In this document: positions 9,231 to 18,555 of the stretch, in pieces
Position numbering within the stretch: position 1 is the first letter of the stretch
Layout: every line of letters starts with the position of its first letter
DNA from: Gemmatimonadota bacterium
GTDB taxonomy: Bacteria; Gemmatimonadota; Gemmatimonadetes; Longimicrobiales; Gaopeijiaceae
Length of the DNA: 41,307 nt
Direction: 5' to 3'
NCBI GenBank assembly: GCA_003567615.1
Contig: PWZC01000297.1
Coordinates: 1-41,307 of the forward strand
Program-made: the position numbers and the translations under genes
The notes under the pieces: model-generated
The model's input: the letters and a program-made list of their open reading frames with translations, nothing else
The model's database searches: none
Told to the model about the DNA's origin: nothing

Positions 9231-9248
9231 TAACCGGACACTACTGAT
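9231..9248. repeat. Right terminal inverted repeat of the IS4 element
   Basis: TAACCGGACACTACTGAT, the exact complement of the left end at 7909-7926. It marks the promoter-proximal end of the transposase gene. Confidence 0.95.
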
Positions 9249-9316
9249 GGCCGGCAGGAAAATCAGGGCGATCGACTCACCCAACAGCCGGGCGACAAGA
9301 CATCAACTCACCCCGA

Positions 9317-12073
9317 CTACCATTCAGGGTTTCGGTCCCAGATCCTGAATCCAGCAAAACTGACAGACATGTCCTGGCCTGCGTGGTGGTTTCGATTCCG
9401 CCCCAGACTAACCCCCCAGATGCTACTAGCGGGGATATCCCAGGGGCCGCTGTCGGCGATCAACTCATCGTTTATCCAAACCCGATACACACCGTCTGCG
9501 ATACCTGGCGCAGAGGAGATCCTCATGTGTCTCCGCACTCTAAACCACTCTCCGTCCCAATATTGAGACGCACCTCCAACTCTGTAACGCCATGGCTCAG
9601 GCCCCGGCGTGCTACCCACCCAGGAGGTTCCCGAGTTTCCATTTAGAAGACTAAACCTGGCCGTTGTCCCAAATATTAAACCAAAAATTAACTTGTGGTC
9701 AGGGTTACCTGTACATTCCCATTCCGCCGGAGGTATAGTTGTCCAGTTCGGGGAATACTTGACCCAGTACTCGTCCCAGATCTCGGTCGCCCCACCGTCA
9801 GTAATCGGGCGTATATCGTAGTCGTATCCGATACTTGGCCCACCGCATCGGCCATCGCGTCCGCTCCCCCCCATGGCGGTCGCATCACGGAAGGTGAATC
9901 GGATGGCTTGCCCCCCGACCTCGGGAGGACTGTCATTCTCAAAGTCCATGTGCTCTTCGCCCCGGGGCCAGCCTCTAAGGCCCGGCAGACCATCCAGGTA
10001 CTCTGTGACCGAAGCGTAAGCCGCGAAGTTCTCCGAATGAAGCGGTGCCACCCCACTCGACGACGTGGTCCCCACCCCCACCGCCGCTGTTCCACTGAGG
10101 TCGCCGTACGCCGCCAGGACGGTTGCGGAGCCCTCCGCCTCGCCGGTTACCGTCCCATCGGTCGAGACCTTGGCAACCCGCGCATCCGACGAGGCCCAGG
10201 TCACGGGGCCCGCCGGTGTCATGACGTTGCCGTTGGCGTCCCGGAAGATGGCCGACGCCTGGCTCGACTGCCCGACCTCGAGACTCAGTGAACTCGGATC
10301 CACCACTAGCTGGGCCGGCTCCTGGGAGACGGTGAGGGTGATGGTGTCCGCGGCGACGCTCTCGCAGCACACCGGGGAGACCATGATCAGGGCCGTGCCT
10401 ACGCCCCGGGAAACGATCTTTCCTGCCTGACTCACGGTGGCAACTCCCTCGTTGGAGCTCTTCCAGCTGAATTCGACGTTCGGGACGCGCTGCCCGCTAG
10501 CGTCCCGGGCTTCGGCGCTGGCGACAACTTCGGACCCCAGGGCCGTGAAGGCAACGTGGCTGGGCGAGGCCTGCACCGACGTCACGATAGGCTCGTCCTC
10601 ACCGCCGCCGCCATTGTCGTCTTCAGACCCCCCCGACCCGGCCAGCGTTCCTGTTGCCACATTCGACAGGGGACTGACGTAGCTCCTCCCCTCAACAGAG
10701 TCCCACCGCCAGGCGACCAACTGGAAGTCCATTTGCGACCCCGGCGTCAACCCTTCCACGGTGCACTCCAGGGTGCGGCCGGGCTCCTGACCCTGGATCG
10801 GCCGCGCACAGCTTCCCTCGGTGGCTTTGGTGGCGCTTCCCCAGCCCCATCCGATGGGGTGAGGCGCGTACCGCACTTCATACGTTGCCGGTGCACCAAG
10901 TCCATCGTCGACCTCCGTAAACCGGAGGGTGGCTACAGCGGAGGTGGTGGCGATCACCGCCAGATCCGTGACTTGATCAGGCCTCGCGGGCTCCGGCTCG
11001 GGTTCTGGCTGTGGCTCGGGTTCTGGCTGCGGCTCCGGCTCCGGCTCGGGCTCGGGCTCCGGTTCGGGTTCTGGCTCCGGCTCCGGCTCGGGCTCGGGCT
11101 CGGGCTCCGGCTCCGGTTCGGGTTCTGGCTGTGGCTCGGGCTCCGGCTCCGGCTCCGGCTCCGGCTGTGGAGGAGGAGGCATCCGAATGGGGACCGACCC
11201 ACGTGCCCCCTTGAACGTCGCGAAAAGCTCCGCGTCACCTTCACCCTTCGCTTCTACCTCGCCCTCCGCCGAGACCGAGAGGATCGTCTCGTCCGAAACG
11301 GACCATACCACGTCTCCGTCGGTGGGAATCGAGTTCCCATACCGGTCGGTGACGGCAGCGGCGAACTGGGCCCGCTCGCCGATCTCAAGTTCCAGGGCGG
11401 TCGGTGTGAGCATCATCTGATCCGCTTCTCCCGGCTCGGCCAACGCCGTGAAGGAGAGCTGAACGCTGCTCAGCCCATCGACCCGCACGCGTGCCGTCTG
11501 CTCACCGGCCACGGACCCCAGGTGCCACTCGCCTTGCATCGTCCCATCACTCCCGGACGTGGCGGTGGCGGGCGTGAAGGTTCCGCCGCCCGAGGTGACC
11601 TCGAATATCAGGGGAACTCCGGCAATGGGATTTCCCCCGGCGCAGAGCACCTGTACCTGCACCGGCTCGGCCAACCACTCGCCCACCTGCCCAGGGAACG
11701 GATTGGACCGGACCAGGACGATCTGGGCCGGCGAACGCTCAGTCTCTACCAGGGCCGTGGCGGACGCTCCGGACGAGCGGGTCGCCGTCACCTCGGCGGC
11801 TCCTGACCTCCGCGCCTCCGCGATTCCTCGCCGGACCCGAACCGTATGGGAATCCGAACTCTCCCAGGTCAACTGGTCGTTGGGAAGGATCGCTCCCTGA
11901 TCGTCCGTGGCCTGAAACTCGAAGCTGCCACCGACCTCCAGAAGCACCGATGTCTCAGAAAGGTGGATCCCAGAGCTCTGTCGCTCCACCGGGTTATCAT
12001 ACCAATTGCAGCCGGACAGGATGAGCAGTAAGAGCGACAGGAGTACAAACGGGAAAAGAGATCCCTCCCGCAT
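9317..12073 (-). CDS. Surface lipoprotein with Ig-like domains, Pro-Glu repeat and C-terminal jelly-roll-like domain
   Basis: A protein of 918 aa. The start ATG at 12073 is chosen because a lipoprotein signal with lipobox LSGC begins at once, and AGGAGGT lies about 13 bases upstream. An upstream ATG at 12145 would add 24 residues. In order come a Big_2-type domain, a Big_1-like domain ([15 protein letters not shown]), a second Big_2 domain, a Pro-Glu/Gln repeat of about 60 residues (coded near 10984-11172), a fibronectin III-like domain and two more Big_2 domains ([19 protein letters not shown]). The C-terminal 220 residues ([24 protein letters not shown]) resemble the concanavalin/polysaccharide-lyase jelly-roll of glycan-binding proteins. 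The Pro-Glu stretch may carry the distal part through peptidoglycan or capsule. The ligand is unknown. Confidence 0.85.
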   Translation of the reverse strand: MREGSLFPFVLLSLLLLILSGCNWYDNPVERQSSGIHLSETSVLLEVGGSFEFQATDDQGAILPNDQLTWESSDSHTVRVRRGIAEARRSGAAEVTATRSSGASATALVETERSPAQIVLVRSNPFPGQVGEWLAEPVQVQVLCAGGNPIAGVPLIFEVTSGGGTFTPATATSGSDGTMQGEWHLGSVAGEQTARVRVDGLSSVQLSFTALAEPGEADQMMLTPTALELEIGERAQFAAAVTDRYGNSIPTDGDVVWSVSDETILSVSAEGEVEAKGEGDAELFATFKGARGSVPIRMPPPPQPEPEPEPEPEPQPEPEPEPEPEPEPEPEPEPEPEPEPEPEPEPEPQPEPEPQPEPEPEPARPDQVTDLAVIATTSAVATLRFTEVDDGLGAPATYEVRYAPHPIGWGWGSATKATEGSCARPIQGQEPGRTLECTVEGLTPGSQMDFQLVAWRWDSVEGRSYVSPLSNVATGTLAGSGGSEDDNGGGGEDEPIVTSVQASPSHVAFTALGSEVVASAEARDASGQRVPNVEFSWKSSNEGVATVSQAGKIVSRGVGTALIMVSPVCCESVAADTITLTVSQEPAQLVVDPSSLSLEVGQSSQASAIFRDANGNVMTPAGPVTWASSDARVAKVSTDGTVTGEAEGSATVLAAYGDLSGTAAVGVGTTSSSGVAPLHSENFAAYASVTEYLDGLPGLRGWPRGEEHMDFENDSPPEVGGQAIRFTFRDATAMGGSGRDGRCGGPSIGYDYDIRPITDGGATEIWDEYWVKYSPNWTTIPPAEWECTGNPDHKLIFGLIFGTTARFSLLNGNSGTSWVGSTPGPEPWRYRVGGASQYWDGEWFRVRRHMRISSAPGIADGVYRVWINDELIADSGPWDIPASSIWGVSLGRNRNHHAGQDMSVSFAGFRIWDRNPEW
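10984..11172 (-). repeat. Degenerate hexanucleotide tandem repeat coding for Pro-Glu/Pro-Gln
   Basis: About thirty 6-bp units of the ggctcc, ggctcg, ggttct and ggctgt types on the plus strand. On the coding strand they give Pro-Glu with scattered Pro-Gln. Units are in frame, so gain or loss changes linker length without breaking the gene. Long open frames on the other strands here (for example Arg-Ser runs) are by-products of the repeat. Confidence 0.93.
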
Positions 12074-13107
12074 CGCGGTCGATGGACCTCCTCTGCAGAT
12101 ATTCCGTTGACCCGAGCGGGTCGGAGACAACCGTGTCGTGTTCATGATTCCATCCTCGTCGATTCGGGCTCGAGCCCCCGAAGGAGCCGAATCCATCCGT
12201 GGTGTGGATCGAGGAAGGCGGAAGTTGAACACGTGCCGCCAGCCCCGATCGGATTTCTCCGTTCGAGCCACTGGCGGCCCGGCTGGCGTGACGCCGGATT
12301 CGGCGAGGTAGCCCCGAAGCTCTGCGGCCCCGCCTTTCGGCGAGTGTGCTCTGAGCAGTGACGGTTGTTTGGGACCCTCGTCGTGCCGGGTCCGATGGAG
12401 GAAGGCGAATCGCTCACGAAGCCCGCTGGGCCGATTACGTTTCGACCTTCCGTGGCTGAGGAGTTTGCACGACTTGTTCCGAAGTGTGTGGAGAGCGAAG
12501 AGTGGCTTAACCACGGGGACTTTTGCCTTGAGGAACGATGAATAGGGATGCCAGAGGGTTCCGCGTCTCAGGCGATGTGCAAGAGATCTTGCGAGACGCG
12601 TGGGGGAGCCGGCTGAACACCTGTTGGGGAACACGAGGCGCAGCCATGGGCAAGAGGAATACCAGATCTGGATCCGTCGACGCCGGATGAACGGGTCCCG
12701 AATCGGCCACAGCCGGCTCCGAAGCCGGAGCCTCGCTCCTGCAAGTCATTCATCGGAAACACCCTACAGGATTACCGATCCGCCCTTGACGGAGATTTGC
12801 ATCAGCGCAGGACGGCGCTACCAGGAGCCTCGACGAGGCGGGCCGACCTCCCTCCAGGGGCGCTCAGAGGAAGCCATGCAGGTATTTTTTTTCCAGGGGG
12901 GGGAGAAAACATGTGGGGGGGGCCGGGTGAAGGAGGAACCGGTCGCAATCCGATTCACGTGGTACTGGATCGATGTGCCCCACCGGCACAAATTGTGCTT
13001 CGATAGATAGGTGACGGGGTGCGCTGGTATCACCCCAACCGTGCGGCCATGACCAGACTACTCAGGGTGCGAGCCCCCCTCATTGAGGGAAACGAACGGA
13101 GCGAGGA
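12074..13107. other. About 1 kb without a supported gene between divergent genes
   Basis: This lies between the start of the Ig-like lipoprotein (-) and the GTG of a deacetylase (+). Reading is open upstream of the lipoprotein as far as 12634, but the translation is rich in Arg, Ser and Pro and has no recognisable domain, so I read it as leader or upstream DNA. Near 12885-12922 are three homopolymers: T8 (12885-12892), G8 (12896-12903) and G8 (12915-12922). Promoters for both genes must lie here, but no convincing -35/-10 pair stands out. Confidence 0.5.
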
Positions 13108-14208
13108 GTGAACGAAACGACCCGTCAAATCGCCGGGCTGACCCTGGATGTCCCGGGAGTGAACTGGATCCTGCGGCGGCGCACCCGCTCCCTCGGGATC
13201 GTGTTCATGCTCCACCGCATGGCCTGCCCGGAGTTGGGCACCGGTGGTCATCGAGCAGAAGATCTCCGCGCCTTCCTCTCCTACCTCCGACGGCGGAAGA
13301 TCCGCGTCGTTCCCGTCTGTCAGATGATCCGGGAAGCTCGTGCCGGTGGAATGGACCGCGGCGGCCCCCTCGTCTCCTTCACCCTCGACGACGGATACCA
13401 GGACCAGGCCGTCATCGCCGCCCCCATCTTCAGGGAATTCGGGGTTCCGGCCACCCTCTTTCCCGTCACCGAGTTCTTGGACGGGGCACGCTGGATGTGG
13501 TGGGACCGGCTCAGCCTTCTCTTCTCCGAGGCCCCCTCCGGAACGTATCGCCTCCCGCTGCCTGGAGGCGGCCCCGAATCCGTGACACTGGACTCGAGCC
13601 AAGCCAGGACACAACACCGACAGCGCTTCGAATGGCTGTTCAAGTCGTTTCCGGCAAAGGAGCGGGACGAACTTCTGGTCCGCTGGCAGGACGAACTCCG
13701 GGTAGCGCTTCCCGACAAGCCACCGGAACGCTTCGCTCCCATGACCTGGGATCAGGCGAGGGACTGCGAGGCCATGGGGATCACCATCGGGCCCCACACG
13801 GTGACCCATCCCATCCTGTCGCGGGAATCGACGGAGCAGGTGCGGTGGGAGATGGCCGAATCGTGGCGGCGCCTTCAGAAGGAGGTATCTGCCCCGGTGC
13901 CGGTCTACTGCTATTCCAACGGCACGCCTCGGGATTTCGGACGACGTGAGATGAAGATTGCCGGCGAACTCGGGCTGGAAGGAGCGCTTTCCACCATTGC
14001 CGGCTACCTCCGGCTAGCCCCTCCGCCCCATGGGGACGCCGTGGATCCGGAGGCGCACTTCGCCCTCCCTCGATACAGCCTGCCCGGGGACATGCCGGGG
14101 TTCAAAAGGGTGGTGACCGGCCTCGCACCCGGACTCATCCACCGGATTCCCGCAGCTCCGGAGTCATGGGAGCCGCGCCGGGAGGGGAGCCTGTCGTCAA
14201 GAGCGTAG
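13108..14208 (+). CDS. Polysaccharide deacetylase (NodB/CE4)
   Basis: A protein of 366 aa with a GTG start at 13108, preceded by GGAG six bases upstream. VFMLHRM (residues 32-38) opens the NodB fold. SFTLDDGYQD carries the catalytic and metal Asp (94, 95), and GPHTVTHP carries the HxxxH metal pair (His230, His234). CYSNGTPRDF stands in the third-motif region. An insert of about 80 residues separates the first two motifs, as in many EPS-locus deacetylases. It should remove N-acetyl groups from a glycan; no signal peptide is obvious. Unlike the gene at 809-1732, its metal motif is intact. Its last 74 bases overlap the end of the convergent glycosyltransferase gene. Confidence 0.9.
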   Translation: MNETTRQIAGLTLDVPGVNWILRRRTRSLGIVFMLHRMACPELGTGGHRAEDLRAFLSYLRRRKIRVVPVCQMIREARAGGMDRGGPLVSFTLDDGYQDQAVIAAPIFREFGVPATLFPVTEFLDGARWMWWDRLSLLFSEAPSGTYRLPLPGGGPESVTLDSSQARTQHRQRFEWLFKSFPAKERDELLVRWQDELRVALPDKPPERFAPMTWDQARDCEAMGITIGPHTVTHPILSRESTEQVRWEMAESWRRLQKEVSAPVPVYCYSNGTPRDFGRREMKIAGELGLEGALSTIAGYLRLAPPPHGDAVDPEAHFALPRYSLPGDMPGFKRVVTGLAPGLIHRIPAAPESWEPRREGSLSSRA

Positions 14209-15565
14209 CCGCCCGACGGGCCAGACAGTCGTAGCGGATGCTCTCGGGAAGTGGGATGCGGTCGACCTCCGAATCCCAGATCCGCTCGAGGGCGCGGGCG
14301 ACGCTGTCGGGATCCGCCGGATCAGCCACATCGGCCCCGACCCGGCGGGCCGCCGCTGCCGTGGCACTCCCTTCCTCCGTGATGGCCAGCGTCGGGATAC
14401 CCAGCCCCACCGACTCGAACAACTTCGCCGGCACCTGAAGCCCCTGATCCTGCGCCAGGACCACGGCCAGAGCCGAGCTGGACAGGATGGCCAGGGCCTC
14501 GTCACGGGGGACCCGCCCCGGTCGGTCGATCACGCCGTCAAGAGGGCCTTCAGCGGCGCGCGCGAGCTCTTCATCATGGGGCGCATTCACCGGCCCGACG
14601 AACCGGAGGCGGAAACCCTCCCGAGCCTCCGGCCGGCGGCCCAGGAAACGCACGACCCCATCCACCACCGGCTTGGGATCCCGCCCGATATAGAGGCTGC
14701 CCACATGGACCACGTCGAAGGTCCGGCTCCTGGACCGTCGATTCCCCTCGGCCTCCTGCGGATCCACACCATTGGAGAGCCAGTGGACCGAAACCCCTGG
14801 GAAGTCGGCCCGGAACCGATCCCGGAACTCCGGCGTGGTGGTGAGGACGCTGAACACCTCCTTCAGACACCACTTCTCGAGGGAAAGCATCAAGCGAGCG
14901 GTGAACGCCGTCGCGGCCTGGTGGCTGGCCCAGGGGTCCCGGTAGTCCATGAACCAGCGAATTCCCCGGTTGGTCGTGGACGAAGCTCGACGTTGTTCGG
15001 CCCGGACGCCGGCCAAGCGGACACTCACGTGGGCGGCGTGGGGTGGACCCGAACTGACAATGATGTCCGGGCGAAAGTCCTTCACCTCCTGCCGAATGGC
15101 CCGGGCCGCAGGGCGGATCCACCCTCTCGCCTCATCGGGAAAAGCGAGAAGTGCACCGACTTCTCTCCTGAGCGTGCCGAATATGGCCGGGATCGGGAAC
15201 CCATCGGCCTGCTCCTCGGCCCCGTCGTCTGCCCCCCGCCGCCGCCGGACGAGGCCGGCCAGACGTCCCGATCCCGGCGACGCCTTCCAAGCCTTGTACC
15301 GCGTGTCCAGCGTCCGATCCGTGGGCACGTGCCGGACCTGGATGGAGGTGGGGGTTTCTTCGGACGGACGAAAGGCGGAAATCACCCGGATCTCCCATCC
15401 CATATCCGCCAGATACCGGGTCAGAGCCCCCCAGCGGAGGGCCCCCACGCCGGGCCCGGGAGGAAAGTGATACGAGACCACGAGGAGGCGGGTCCCGGCG
15501 GTCTCAGACAGGAAATCCATGTCGTTCCTACGGAGTCCAGGGTGACCGTCGGGAAATTCGGCCAT
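14135..15565 (-). CDS. Family 4-like (GT-B) glycosyltransferase
   Basis: A protein of 476 aa. The acceptor half starts LLVVSYHFPPGPGVGALRW and contains PDIIVSSGPPHAAH and WFMDYRDPWA. The donor half has HWLSNGVDP, VVHVGSLYIGRDP and VPAKLFESVGLGIPTLAI. This layout is that of large EPS-associated GT4-type enzymes. The ATG at 15565 lies one base after the stop of the ThDP enzyme, so it is the third gene of an ATP-grasp > ThDP > glycosyltransferase operon; a second in-frame ATG is at 15520. Its 3' end runs 74 bases into the convergent deacetylase gene. Donor and acceptor are unknown. Confidence 0.88.
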   Translation of the reverse strand: MAEFPDGHPGLRRNDMDFLSETAGTRLLVVSYHFPPGPGVGALRWGALTRYLADMGWEIRVISAFRPSEETPTSIQVRHVPTDRTLDTRYKAWKASPGSGRLAGLVRRRRGADDGAEEQADGFPIPAIFGTLRREVGALLAFPDEARGWIRPAARAIRQEVKDFRPDIIVSSGPPHAAHVSVRLAGVRAEQRRASSTTNRGIRWFMDYRDPWASHQAATAFTARLMLSLEKWCLKEVFSVLTTTPEFRDRFRADFPGVSVHWLSNGVDPQEAEGNRRSRSRTFDVVHVGSLYIGRDPKPVVDGVVRFLGRRPEAREGFRLRFVGPVNAPHDEELARAAEGPLDGVIDRPGRVPRDEALAILSSSALAVVLAQDQGLQVPAKLFESVGLGIPTLAITEEGSATAAAARRVGADVADPADPDSVARALERIWDSEVDRIPLPESIRYDCLARRAATLLTTGSPPGAAPMTPELRESGG

Positions 15566-15566
15566 G

Positions 15567-17258
15567 TCACGACTTCCTCTGCCGAAACCAACCCAGGGCG
15601 CGGCGGCCCACGGCCTTCTTTACCGCATTTCGAATCCGGCGTCGACGTACGGCCTTCTTCATGGCGGGCGAGTCTCCCACTGGCACGGCCAGGAGGGTGG
15701 GTCCCTCCCGACCCAGCGCAGCGGTCAGTGCCTCTGAGATGGTCTCGACCCAGGCAAACTCCACCCCGACGGCTTCCGCAAGAGCCTCCGGATCCAGGGC
15801 GGGAAGGTCGACCCCGCTGACATGCCCGAATTCCCTCTGCTGCTGAACGCGGATCTGGTTGAGATGTCCGTCGACGAAGACGACGACCGGGAGACAGATG
15901 CGCAGATGGGCGGCAGTGGCCAGCTCGAGGCCGTTCATGGCCAGACTGCCGTCACCCACCAGGCCCACCACCGGATCGGACGGATTCGCCAGCTTGGCCC
16001 CCATGGCGGCCGGCAAACCGAAGCCCATGGATTGGAAGTCGCTGGGCAGGAGCAGACCGCCGGGGCGCAGGACATCGAAGTACCGCCGGGTCAGGATCTG
16101 GTGGAGTCCGGTGTCGGTGACGAGGCGACCGGACTCGGGCAGCGCCTTCCGGAGGTCGGTGAAGAACTCCTCGGCACTCCCCTGGGCGATGCGCGGCTCG
16201 GTGGGTGAGCCGCCGGGCCACCGCAGGGTGCGTCGTGCCTCGTCCAACTCCGCCGGGTCCCATTGGGAGGGAGCGAGCCGGCCCCAGGGCGCCACGTCGG
16301 CCCACTCCTCGATCCGGGCCACGATCCCGGGAATCCCGTACGCCGCTCCGCAGTTCTCCGGCGCTGCGTCCACTTGGAGGGCCGTGGAGGGATCCAATGG
16401 GAGCCCATGTCCTGCCGACCCGTTGTGACCCAGTCGGGCCCCCAGTACCAGGACGAGGTCGGCTCGTTGGAGGAGGTGCTTGGCGGCGGCGTGGCCCCCG
16501 CGGCAGGGATCGAAGGGCATGCTGAGGGGGTGGCTCTCCGCGAGGATACCCCGACCGGACGGGGTCGCCATGACCGGAATCCGCAGTTCCTCGGCCAGGC
16601 GCCGGATGATCGGCGCCGAGGTCAGTGCCCCCTGACCCACATAGAGCAGTGGTCGAGAGGCCTCCGTCAGTCGTAGCCAGGCCAGGGACACATCGTGGTT
16701 CCCGCCTCCACCCGCCTCCACCGGCGCCTCCGGGATCGCTGCCGCCTCTCCCGTCGTACCCGAGAGGGCCACGATGACGGGCCCCGGTTCCCCTCCAACG
16801 GCCAAGGCATGGGCCTCTTCCAGGACCGGTCCGATCTCTTCGAGGCTACGAACGGTGAAGAACCCCTTCGCCAGGGCCGATCCCACCGTCCGCTGAGGAA
16901 TCGCCTGCAGCTCGAACCGGGACCGGGGCCCCTCCGGTTCAGCCAGCGTCAGGTGAAGGAGGGCGGCGGAGTCGGCCCGGGCCTCCGCCACACCGGTGAG
17001 TGCCCAGGTGAAGCCCGGTCCCGGGATGGTCGCCAGGGCGGCCACGCGCCCGCTGCTCCGGAAGTACGCTCCGGCCATGAAGGCCGCCGAGAGCTCGCTG
17101 GTGGGGACGATGCTCGTCAGCGCAGAGGTCCGGATCGCTTCATAGAGAGGGACGGTCTGGGTCCCGGGAAGGCCGAAGACGTGGGTGATCCCGAGCTTCT
17201 CCAGTACCTGGCAGACACGAGCGGCGCCTTCGACGCCGGCGGGAGGTTCAGGGGTCAA
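15567..17258 (-). CDS. Thiamine-diphosphate enzyme, acetolactate synthase-like
   Basis: A protein of 563 aa with the three-domain acetohydroxyacid synthase layout. The N-terminal Pyr domain keeps the activating Glu (TSELSAAF, Glu55). A central domain has LLYVGQGAL and VLVLGARLG. The C-terminal PP domain has SMGFGLPAAMGAKLA and VGDGSLAMNG. The motif normally ends in a metal-binding Asn about 26 residues after the GDG Asp; here the segment is FVDGHLNQI, with Val462 then Asp463. The metal site is therefore altered unless Asp463 serves. The last 30 residues are very basic. The start is the TTG at 17258-17256, which overlaps the stop of the ATP-grasp gene as TTGA; reading frames further upstream overlap that gene. 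It probably joins or decarboxylates 2-oxo acids; product unknown. Confidence 0.85.
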   Translation of the reverse strand: MTPEPPAGVEGAARVCQVLEKLGITHVFGLPGTQTVPLYEAIRTSALTSIVPTSELSAAFMAGAYFRSSGRVAALATIPGPGFTWALTGVAEARADSAALLHLTLAEPEGPRSRFELQAIPQRTVGSALAKGFFTVRSLEEIGPVLEEAHALAVGGEPGPVIVALSGTTGEAAAIPEAPVEAGGGGNHDVSLAWLRLTEASRPLLYVGQGALTSAPIIRRLAEELRIPVMATPSGRGILAESHPLSMPFDPCRGGHAAAKHLLQRADLVLVLGARLGHNGSAGHGLPLDPSTALQVDAAPENCGAAYGIPGIVARIEEWADVAPWGRLAPSQWDPAELDEARRTLRWPGGSPTEPRIAQGSAEEFFTDLRKALPESGRLVTDTGLHQILTRRYFDVLRPGGLLLPSDFQSMGFGLPAAMGAKLANPSDPVVGLVGDGSLAMNGLELATAAHLRICLPVVVFVDGHLNQIRVQQQREFGHVSGVDLPALDPEALAEAVGVEFAWVETISEALTAALGREGPTLLAVPVGDSPAMKKAVRRRRIRNAVKKAVGRRALGWFRQRKS

Positions 17259-18445
17259 CGGCGGACCATCTCCGTAGCGGGGCGAAAGGGCGAACGCCGG
17301 GTCACCCGCCGTGCAAACATCCGAAGTGGCGGGACGGCGGGCCAGGGATCGGACCAGTTGAAGAGCGGATGCTGAGCGCCGAGCCAGGCCCGGAAGCCCG
17401 GTGGAACCAACGGGTGCCCTCCCACGCCGGGGTCCTCCCGACAGGCATGGATGTCGTAGTAAGGGTAGACCAGGCGTGCGTCCACCTCGTACTCGAAGGA
17501 CCGGGGCACCGGCTCGCCCAGGGCATCCCGATACGCCATGGTGCAGACATCCACCCCGCACCGCGCCGTGTACTCTACGTACCACCAGGCCCGGGAGTTG
17601 ACCTCAATGAGCTTGAACAAACCATCTCGGGGATCCCGTTTGAACTCGGTGCTGAAGATTCCGCGGTAACCCAGGTCCCCCAGGAGGAGCTTCAGGGCAG
17701 CCAGCGCCTCGTCCACCTCCTTGGGCGGCACCGTGATCATGAGCGAACTGTTCCCGAAGTCCGAGGGGTACATACGGAGCCGCTGCCGGGCCAGAGCCCC
17801 GGTGAGAGCCCCGTTCCGGTCGATGAACCCGTCCACGAAGTAGTGGAGGGAACCCGGCCCCGGGATATACTGCTGCAAGAGGAGCTCGAACCCGGCGGAC
17901 TGCAATTCGGCGATACGGTCCGCCGCCTGTTCCCGCGACGAGATCCAGATTCCCTTGACACCAAAGCGAGCGAAGAATCGCTGGGAATCACGAGGTTTCA
18001 GGAAGGCCGACTCCAGGCGGTGGTCCGGGAGGGAATCCAAGGTCTCCGGACCCTCCACGCGAAGTGTGAAGGGATGGGGAACACCCAGCGCCTCCAGGCG
18101 GTCGGCAAGGTGCGCCTTGTCCACCAGGGTATCGATCACCTCTGAGGGGGCTATGCTGGCGGGAAAGCGCCGACTCCATTCGGCCGATGCATCGGACACC
18201 TGTCGGGCCCAGTCGTCGGAGCATGGGATGAGCACGGCACGCTCCATGGCCACCGACTGTAGGACGTCGGCGAGAACCCCCGGTCTGGCCGGAACGGTGT
18301 CGAGGGGCGCCGGTCGATACCAACGGGACCGCGCCTCCAGTCCAGGACGGATATCGTAGATGAACGCCGGAATGCCTGCCCGTCGGAGGGTGCGGATAAC
18401 CCCCAACGCGGTCAGGCCACTTCCCAGAACCAGGGCTGGAACCAT
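17255..18445 (-). CDS. ATP-grasp ligase (COG3919-like)
   Basis: A protein of 396 aa. The N-terminus has a nucleotide-binding-like LVLGSGLTALGVIRTLRRAG. The ATP-grasp part has LIPCSDDWA, FLKPRDSQRFF, LLLQQYIPGPGSLHYFVDGF and the metal-binding end KLIEVNSRAWW. Such proteins occur often in exopolysaccharide and PEP-CTERM-type loci and are expected to join a carboxylate to an amine with ATP; the substrates are not known. ATG 18445 is chosen because it precedes the dinucleotide-type fold directly. It is first in the operon with the ThDP enzyme, joined by TTGA. It is divergent from the A-T-TE synthetase, with about 110 bases between starts that must hold both promoters. Confidence 0.85.
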   Translation of the reverse strand: MVPALVLGSGLTALGVIRTLRRAGIPAFIYDIRPGLEARSRWYRPAPLDTVPARPGVLADVLQSVAMERAVLIPCSDDWARQVSDASAEWSRRFPASIAPSEVIDTLVDKAHLADRLEALGVPHPFTLRVEGPETLDSLPDHRLESAFLKPRDSQRFFARFGVKGIWISSREQAADRIAELQSAGFELLLQQYIPGPGSLHYFVDGFIDRNGALTGALARQRLRMYPSDFGNSSLMITVPPKEVDEALAALKLLLGDLGYRGIFSTEFKRDPRDGLFKLIEVNSRAWWYVEYTARCGVDVCTMAYRDALGEPVPRSFEYEVDARLVYPYYDIHACREDPGVGGHPLVPPGFRAWLGAQHPLFNWSDPWPAVPPLRMFARRVTRRSPFRPATEMVRR

Positions 18446-18555
18446 CGATCTCGGTCCTCGATTCACGGTAGGCGGTGGTGGCCCCGTTCGAAGCTCGGGG
18501 CCCACGGCACGGAACTGGCTATTCGACTTCCACCACTCCCGTAGATCCCACGCAG

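Larger units (their letters stand above)
7909..9248 (-). mobile_element. IS4-family insertion sequence, 1340 bp, complete
   Basis: The element is bounded by perfect 18-bp inverted repeats, ATCAGTAGTGTCCGGTTA at 7909-7926 and its complement at 9231-9248. It holds one full-length transposase on the minus strand. I found no matching direct repeats in the flanks (ctctcgtt on the left, ggccggca on the right). The target duplication is therefore lost, or the element arrived by rearrangement. Family placement comes from the transposase motifs. Confidence 0.92.

Noticed and set aside
10556-11806. Open frame of 416 codons on the plus strand
   Set aside because: Antisense to the Ig-like lipoprotein; its Arg/Leu runs come from the Pro-Glu repeat.
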